A stretch of 64,000 nucleotides of DNA from Hermatobates lingyangjiaoensis (taxonomy: Eukaryota > Arthropoda > Insecta > Hemiptera > Hermatobatidae): contig JAPFBL010000007.1 of NCBI GenBank assembly GCA_026182355.1, forward strand, positions 2,232,001 to 2,296,000, written 5' to 3'. The translations under genes were made by a program, and so were the position numbers. Numbering within the stretch: the first letter of the stretch is position 1; each line of letters begins with the position of its first letter. The notes under the pieces were generated by a model. That model saw only the letters and a program-made list of their open reading frames with translations. It made no database searches and was not told the DNA's origin. Of this stretch, positions 59,918 through 64,000 are shown piece after piece.

Positions 59918-60957
59918 CAGGCATGGGCAACCTGCGGCCCGCGACGTGTTGAAATGCGGCCCGCGGAGCCTTTTAGGTTTCTTAAAAAACAAAAAATAAA
60001 AAAATTCAAATTAGTAAATGCCCAGCCTTCGTCTTCAAAATTCCTTTCTCAGTCGAAGGTTATCCCAAGGATGATTATCGGGCCTGGAAAATCAATTTAA
60101 CCGCGGAAATACCACTGGGAAAAGGTATTTATCTTACCCCCCCTTTTAACCAGAATCTTAATCCTAGTTAATAGTCTGTCGGTCAGTTTGGAGATTTACT
60201 GGGGATTAGTCCGTATGCTTTCACTTTTTGTCTTGTGTTTCCATATAAAAGGGAGCAAATCATTATTGTCATTCATTCCATTTCTATCAACCCGTGAAGA
60301 GCATAGTTCTCCTTGTATCCACACAGCCAAGAATACATTTTTTGAAATATTTGAACCCCAAGTATGTCGAAGAAAAGAAAGGTAATTGATGAAGGTCGTG
60401 TGTTTCAAGATAAGTGGACGATAGACTATTTTTTTGTGATATGGAAAGAGAAACCAGTGTGCCTCGTTTGTTCAGATGTAATTAGTGTATTGAAGGAAGT
60501 ATAATTTGAAAAGACTACTTGACAAAACATCCTTCATATCACAATCTTACTGGTCGACCAAGAGAAGAAAAAGTTGAAAAACTGAGAAAAGCCTTGATAG
60601 GACAGAAAACGTTTTTTGTTAAGAAACAGAATAAGAATAATGATATTGTGCAAGCCAGTTACATTGTTGCAGAAAAAATTGCTAAGTATTCGAAAACCTA
60701 CAGGGATGGAGAATTTATAAAAGAATGATGAGAGAATTTATGTCATTTGAACATTTATAAAGAAATTAAAGAAAGTACAAATAATGGAAAGAAAAAGAAA
60801 ATCAGGCCTGCGACAGTAAAACAAATAAAAACAAAGTGAAAAAAAAAGTATGTCTGGAAAAGTAATATTTCTTGCATATGTGTATCATCATGCGGCCCTC
60901 ACCCACTCGAAAATAGTAAAGTGCGGCCCGCAGATGACAAACAGTTGCCCATGCCTG
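59918..60957 (+). mobile_element. hAT-family DNA transposon, internally deleted
   Basis: Terminal inverted repeats are CAGGCATGGGCAACCTGCGG and, at the right, CAGTTGCCCATGCCTG. Subterminal GCGGCCCGC strings are present at both ends. GTTTAGAT flanks both sides (59910-59917 and 60958-60965), the 8-bp duplication typical of hAT. The length is 1040 bp, far less than an autonomous hAT (2.5-5 kb). Only the start of the transposase remains, so movement would need a transposase supplied in trans. Confidence 0.92.
60364..60728 (+). pseudogene. hAT transposase N-terminal fragment (BED zinc finger)
   Basis: The first frame starts MSKKRKVIDEGRVF and reaches KPVCLVCSDVISVLKE, the first Cys pair of a BED finger, then hits a stop near 60501. 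A second frame (60519-60728) continues with TKHPSYHNLTG, RPREEKVEKLRKALIGQ and SYIVAEKIAKY, ending YRDGEFIKE before a stop. The layout matches the N-terminus of GTF2IRD2/Charlie-type hAT transposases. Small indels around 60496-60520 break the frame in the finger and remove its first His. The catalytic DDE region and dimerisation domain are absent. This is a dead gene by sequence; the family call is from remembered patterns. Confidence 0.72.
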
Positions 60958-62640
60958 GTTTAGATTAAGAATATGTCTGAATATAAACATGAAATTAAAC
61001 TACTCATCTTGGATAAAGTAATCATCCACTGTGTGACTTAGGCTTTAGCCTTGGAAAGTTTGATTTCAACCTGGAAAACAGACCGATTTCAGAAATGTTT
61101 TCATACCTCGAAAATAAGACAGTAACAAATTGGACAAAAATTGGAAATAAAATCAAAATTGACTGGTATCTGAGACTGAATAATGATGGACTGCCAATAA
61201 ATGCATAAATTTATTTATTTATGCCTTCTATAAATGCATTTATGTGTCGACACATAGATCATGTCGACTCTTGAAAATGGACATGTTCAGATACCTATTG
61301 ATTAAGAGAGATTTTATGATGAATAGTGGGTTTGTATTCTATATCACTTAAAACCTATGCTGTGCTAACGATCTTTCTTTTTAAATAATACGGTAAGATG
61401 ATTACACCCTCTGTTCCATATAAGTGTGGACTTTTGATTCGTCCACTATTATCTTGGGTGGGCCACAATACTCATAGCGTTGACGGTGCCTCATGGCACC
61501 TATCTATATTCCATCCACGCTCAATATCTGTGTAACTTGGTGTTTTGGTGTATTCAAGGTGGCGTACTGAAAACTTTATACGGAAGTATGTTACCTACGT
61601 TACCTTCATTTAAAGTGATACACGTAACATGTTTTAAGGTTAATTTTACAATATTCTTAGTACCGTAGAAAATATTATGTATGTTATGGTAATATAAACT
61701 CACCATTACTCGCCCCTTTAATCATCAGAATTGTATTGAACTTCGTGACCAGATGTCAGCGATGGATGGAGTAAGATAAACATGTAATTAATTGTAATGA
61801 GTTAGATTCAATTATAACTCGGATATACGATACCTAATTATTGTTTTGTTAATTTATATATTACATTTTCCCGATATTTTAAGTACAATTATTCCATTTT
61901 GTAAATATACTGATTTAGAGACATTTTGCGTCACTAAAAAAAAAGAGTTAATTTTTAAAATGTGTAGTCGGAGAGAGACTGGTTTGCTGTCGGAGCCTGC
62001 ATGACTTATAGGTCCACCTACTTGGGCTGGCCTATCAATATTTTACATATGGCCCACTTTAGCAGTGTTGCCCTCCGATAAGACAATAAATAACACAATC
62101 GACATTAGGCCTTCGCAACTAGAAAGTCTCTTTAATTCATATCGTATTGAGGTGAAACGTCAGCAAATTACTGTACTTACCACAAACGGTCATGTGTATC
62201 GCTTTAGCTCTCATTGCTCCAATGAAAATTCTCATGATGCATTATGATCAAGATTACTTAGGTTTTAATTTACATATAACTACTGCCATTACAACATCGC
62301 CTCATAATTCAACTGGTACTTTTTACTTCCTTCTGCCCTCTATATAGCCGACAGGGATTTACAGGTATTGCATACCGATCAAAATATCCGAATTCCAATT
62401 ATCAACGGAAAGACACGTATTGAGATCCAGTAAGTCGAATAAAATAGTTTAATTAGCACATTCTTTATAGGGATTATTTTTAAAATAATACTTATGAAAA
62501 TAAAAACATGTAGAATTATTTACCCGTACTGAGTAGCATATTATACTCTGTAATATGATGGTCTGTTATCAGAACTCGCTTGAATATCTGGTGTTGTCCC
62601 ATCACAAGCAATATTCCCTAATCATAGGAGGCATTGTTAT
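60958..62640. other. no intact gene; repeat traces
   Basis: TTTTGGTGTATTCAAGGTGG and CGTACTGAAAAC at 61542-61573 recurs at 62640-62671, so it is part of a dispersed repeat. Short plus frames (61480-61668 and 62065-62247) lie in that material and are not called as genes. Confidence 0.4.
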
Positions 62641-62762
62641 TTTTTGGTGTATTGAAGGTGGCGTACTGAAAACCTTGTCCCTTAGGTCTAACGAATTTGC
62701 TGCTATTACTGACGAAATATTTGTCAAACAAAAAGTAAAAAAAACTGAAATGGGCTTTTTAA

Positions 62763-62918
62763 ACCACAGCGGATTCGTCAGAGCTAGTAATACTATTGAC
62801 GCTTCTGCTGCTTATTTTTCAACAGAAATGTCCTTTTTAAACCACAGCGGATTCGTCAGAGTAGCGCTAGTAATGCTGTTGATGTTTCTGCTGCTTATTT
62901 TTCAACAGAAATCTTCTT
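62763..62918. repeat. 78-bp tandem duplication
   Basis: ACCACAGCGGATTCGTCAGA starts at 62763 and 62841, each followed by a CTTCTGCTGCTTATTTTTCA-type stretch. On the minus strand each copy gives CTGACGAATCCGC...GGTTTAAAAAG, a degraded version of the recurrent motif with AAAA in place of GAAA. An overlapping 124-codon plus frame (62555-62929) is built from the repeat. Confidence 0.85.
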
Positions 62919-62929
62919 CCTTTGACTAA

Positions 62930-64000
62930 TTTAATTTCTTCACTCTCTTAGTTTAATCAATTTGAATTATTTTAATATTAAAATGTAGTTTTGGATACAT
63001 ATTTTTTTAAATATCCCTGTTAATGTAAATAAAAGCCTTTAATGAGAGTAAATGAAAGTAATGTGACATCTCACACAAATAATAGATTTATTTGTGCTTA
63101 CGATAAATTAGTTTTATTCATACTATTCTCAGTAAATAAACATTATGTGAATGCATCGAAGGTTTAAATCGTTAATTAACTATTAATTATTCAAGTATTT
63201 AAAAACTGTGTTTTAAGTTTGAAATGAAATTAATTGTGATTGAAGAATAAAAGAAGTTTGAGTTTAGCTTTTAAAGGAGTCATGAGTACATGAATGAAGT
63301 TGGAGGGATGGATAGTGTGTTATGACGAGGAGAGTCTGTGAGGGAGGACCGGCAGGCAGATGCAGGCGGCTGGTCTGCCTCAAACGGCTTCATTACCTAG
63401 GCAATTGGCTTGCTTTACCTTGGAAACAAGCTGCCCGTCGTTAGCCTCTTCTTATCAAAACGCTGCTTAACTGTCACTACTCACTGTCATTAGAGCACCT
63501 TGTTCACGTCTTTTGACTCAGACTTAAAGAAAAAAATATATTCAATATAGCACATCATTTGAAAAAAAAAACAGCATGGTTAGTTATTATTATTAAATAG
63601 TCCAAGTCCTTCAGTAAGTCATAATTACGCTGTCCTGTTGACCATGCTTTAAGCACGTTTAATTCAAAAGTGAGAGGATTTTACAGCAGGTTTTAGTTCG
63701 TTTCCAACTCCCCTAAGTTTGCTGTTTAAAACCAATGTTAGTTATGAACAGGCAGCAAGATAGGCTTTATTCCACATCAGGAGTCCCTTAAAGTTGTTTG
63801 CATATCTTAACTCAATAGTTTGGCAAACACTTTGTCACAAAAATCATGTTGGTCCTGATTGAAACATTAGATGTTTTACTTTGTAATAACTTACAAATCT
63901 AAATTGTTTATGGACTGTTCGGTGCTTGTGTGAACTTTAAAATTTATATACTAAAGTAATTTAGCTCATCAAAAATATACGCGTTCACACTGAGAATGAT
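62930..64000. other. AT-rich end with one GC-rich island
   Basis: 63300-63480 is GC-rich (GGCAGGCAGATGCAGGCGGC, then TTCATTACCTAGGCAATTGG) and could be a conserved enhancer-like element. It begins GGATGGATAGTGTG, similar to GGATGGATAGCGTG at 54293. No exon structure was found. Confidence 0.35.

Noticed and set aside
62555..62929. 124-codon plus ORF with a hydrophobic C-terminus
   Set aside because: Half of it is a 78-bp duplication, and the start contains a dispersed repeat shared with 61542.

Overview
The window looks like intronic or intergenic DNA from an animal, most likely an insect. It is strongly AT-rich, with many (TA)n and (CA)n tracts, tRNA-derived SINEs (one with a TAACC-rich tail, resembling arthropod telomere repeats), a hAT relic, a jockey-type reverse transcriptase relic and long minisatellites. 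There are no operons, no dense ORFs and no complete protein-coding gene. The species cannot be named from the sequence.

Host coding signal is limited to a few small GC-richer islands. The best is a TATA box and initiator followed by a 40-codon exon ending at a strong splice donor (2404-2587, +). Weaker candidates are 25067-25099 (+), 37314-37493 (+), 33037-33162 (+), 30905-30967 (+) and a possible terminal exon at 56228-56328 (-). The three + strand candidates with strong donors (2468, 25067, 37314) all end in phase 0, so alternative first exons of one large gene are possible but unproven.

Layout. 0.3-1.3 kb: duplicated repeat fragments. 2.4-2.6 kb: promoter and exon. 4.3-5.1 kb: 31-bp minisatellite. 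8.7-9.5 kb: 712-bp palindrome. 13.0-13.6 kb: non-LTR RT relic with an internal triplication. 15.65-15.95 kb: 61-bp tandem array. 18.8 kb: SINE. 21.6-22.0 kb: 427-bp foldback. 25.1-26.7 kb: 65-bp satellite. 33.2-34.9 kb: 48-bp minisatellite. 35.7-36.9 kb: DNA transposon candidate, then a SINE. 38.2-47.1 kb: cluster of short foldback elements next to (TA)n. 48.2 and 54.4 kb: tandem arrays. 55.7-58.1 kb: more (TA)n-associated elements. 59.6-61.0 kb: a SINE 30 bp from a hAT element with intact ends.

The most interesting theme is a recurrent RNA-like motif: CTGANGA, one extra base, a short hairpin, then GAAA. It occurs on both strands in at least five sequence-unrelated short repeat families. Hairpin sequences differ between families while the flanking core stays fixed. 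This is the layout of a hammerhead ribozyme core, known from Penelope-like elements and retrozymes, but with one consistently inserted base. Several families are head-to-head inverted pairs next to (TA)n tracts. The proposed reading, which is inference, is a set of non-autonomous Penelope-type or retrozyme-like elements that has shaped this region.
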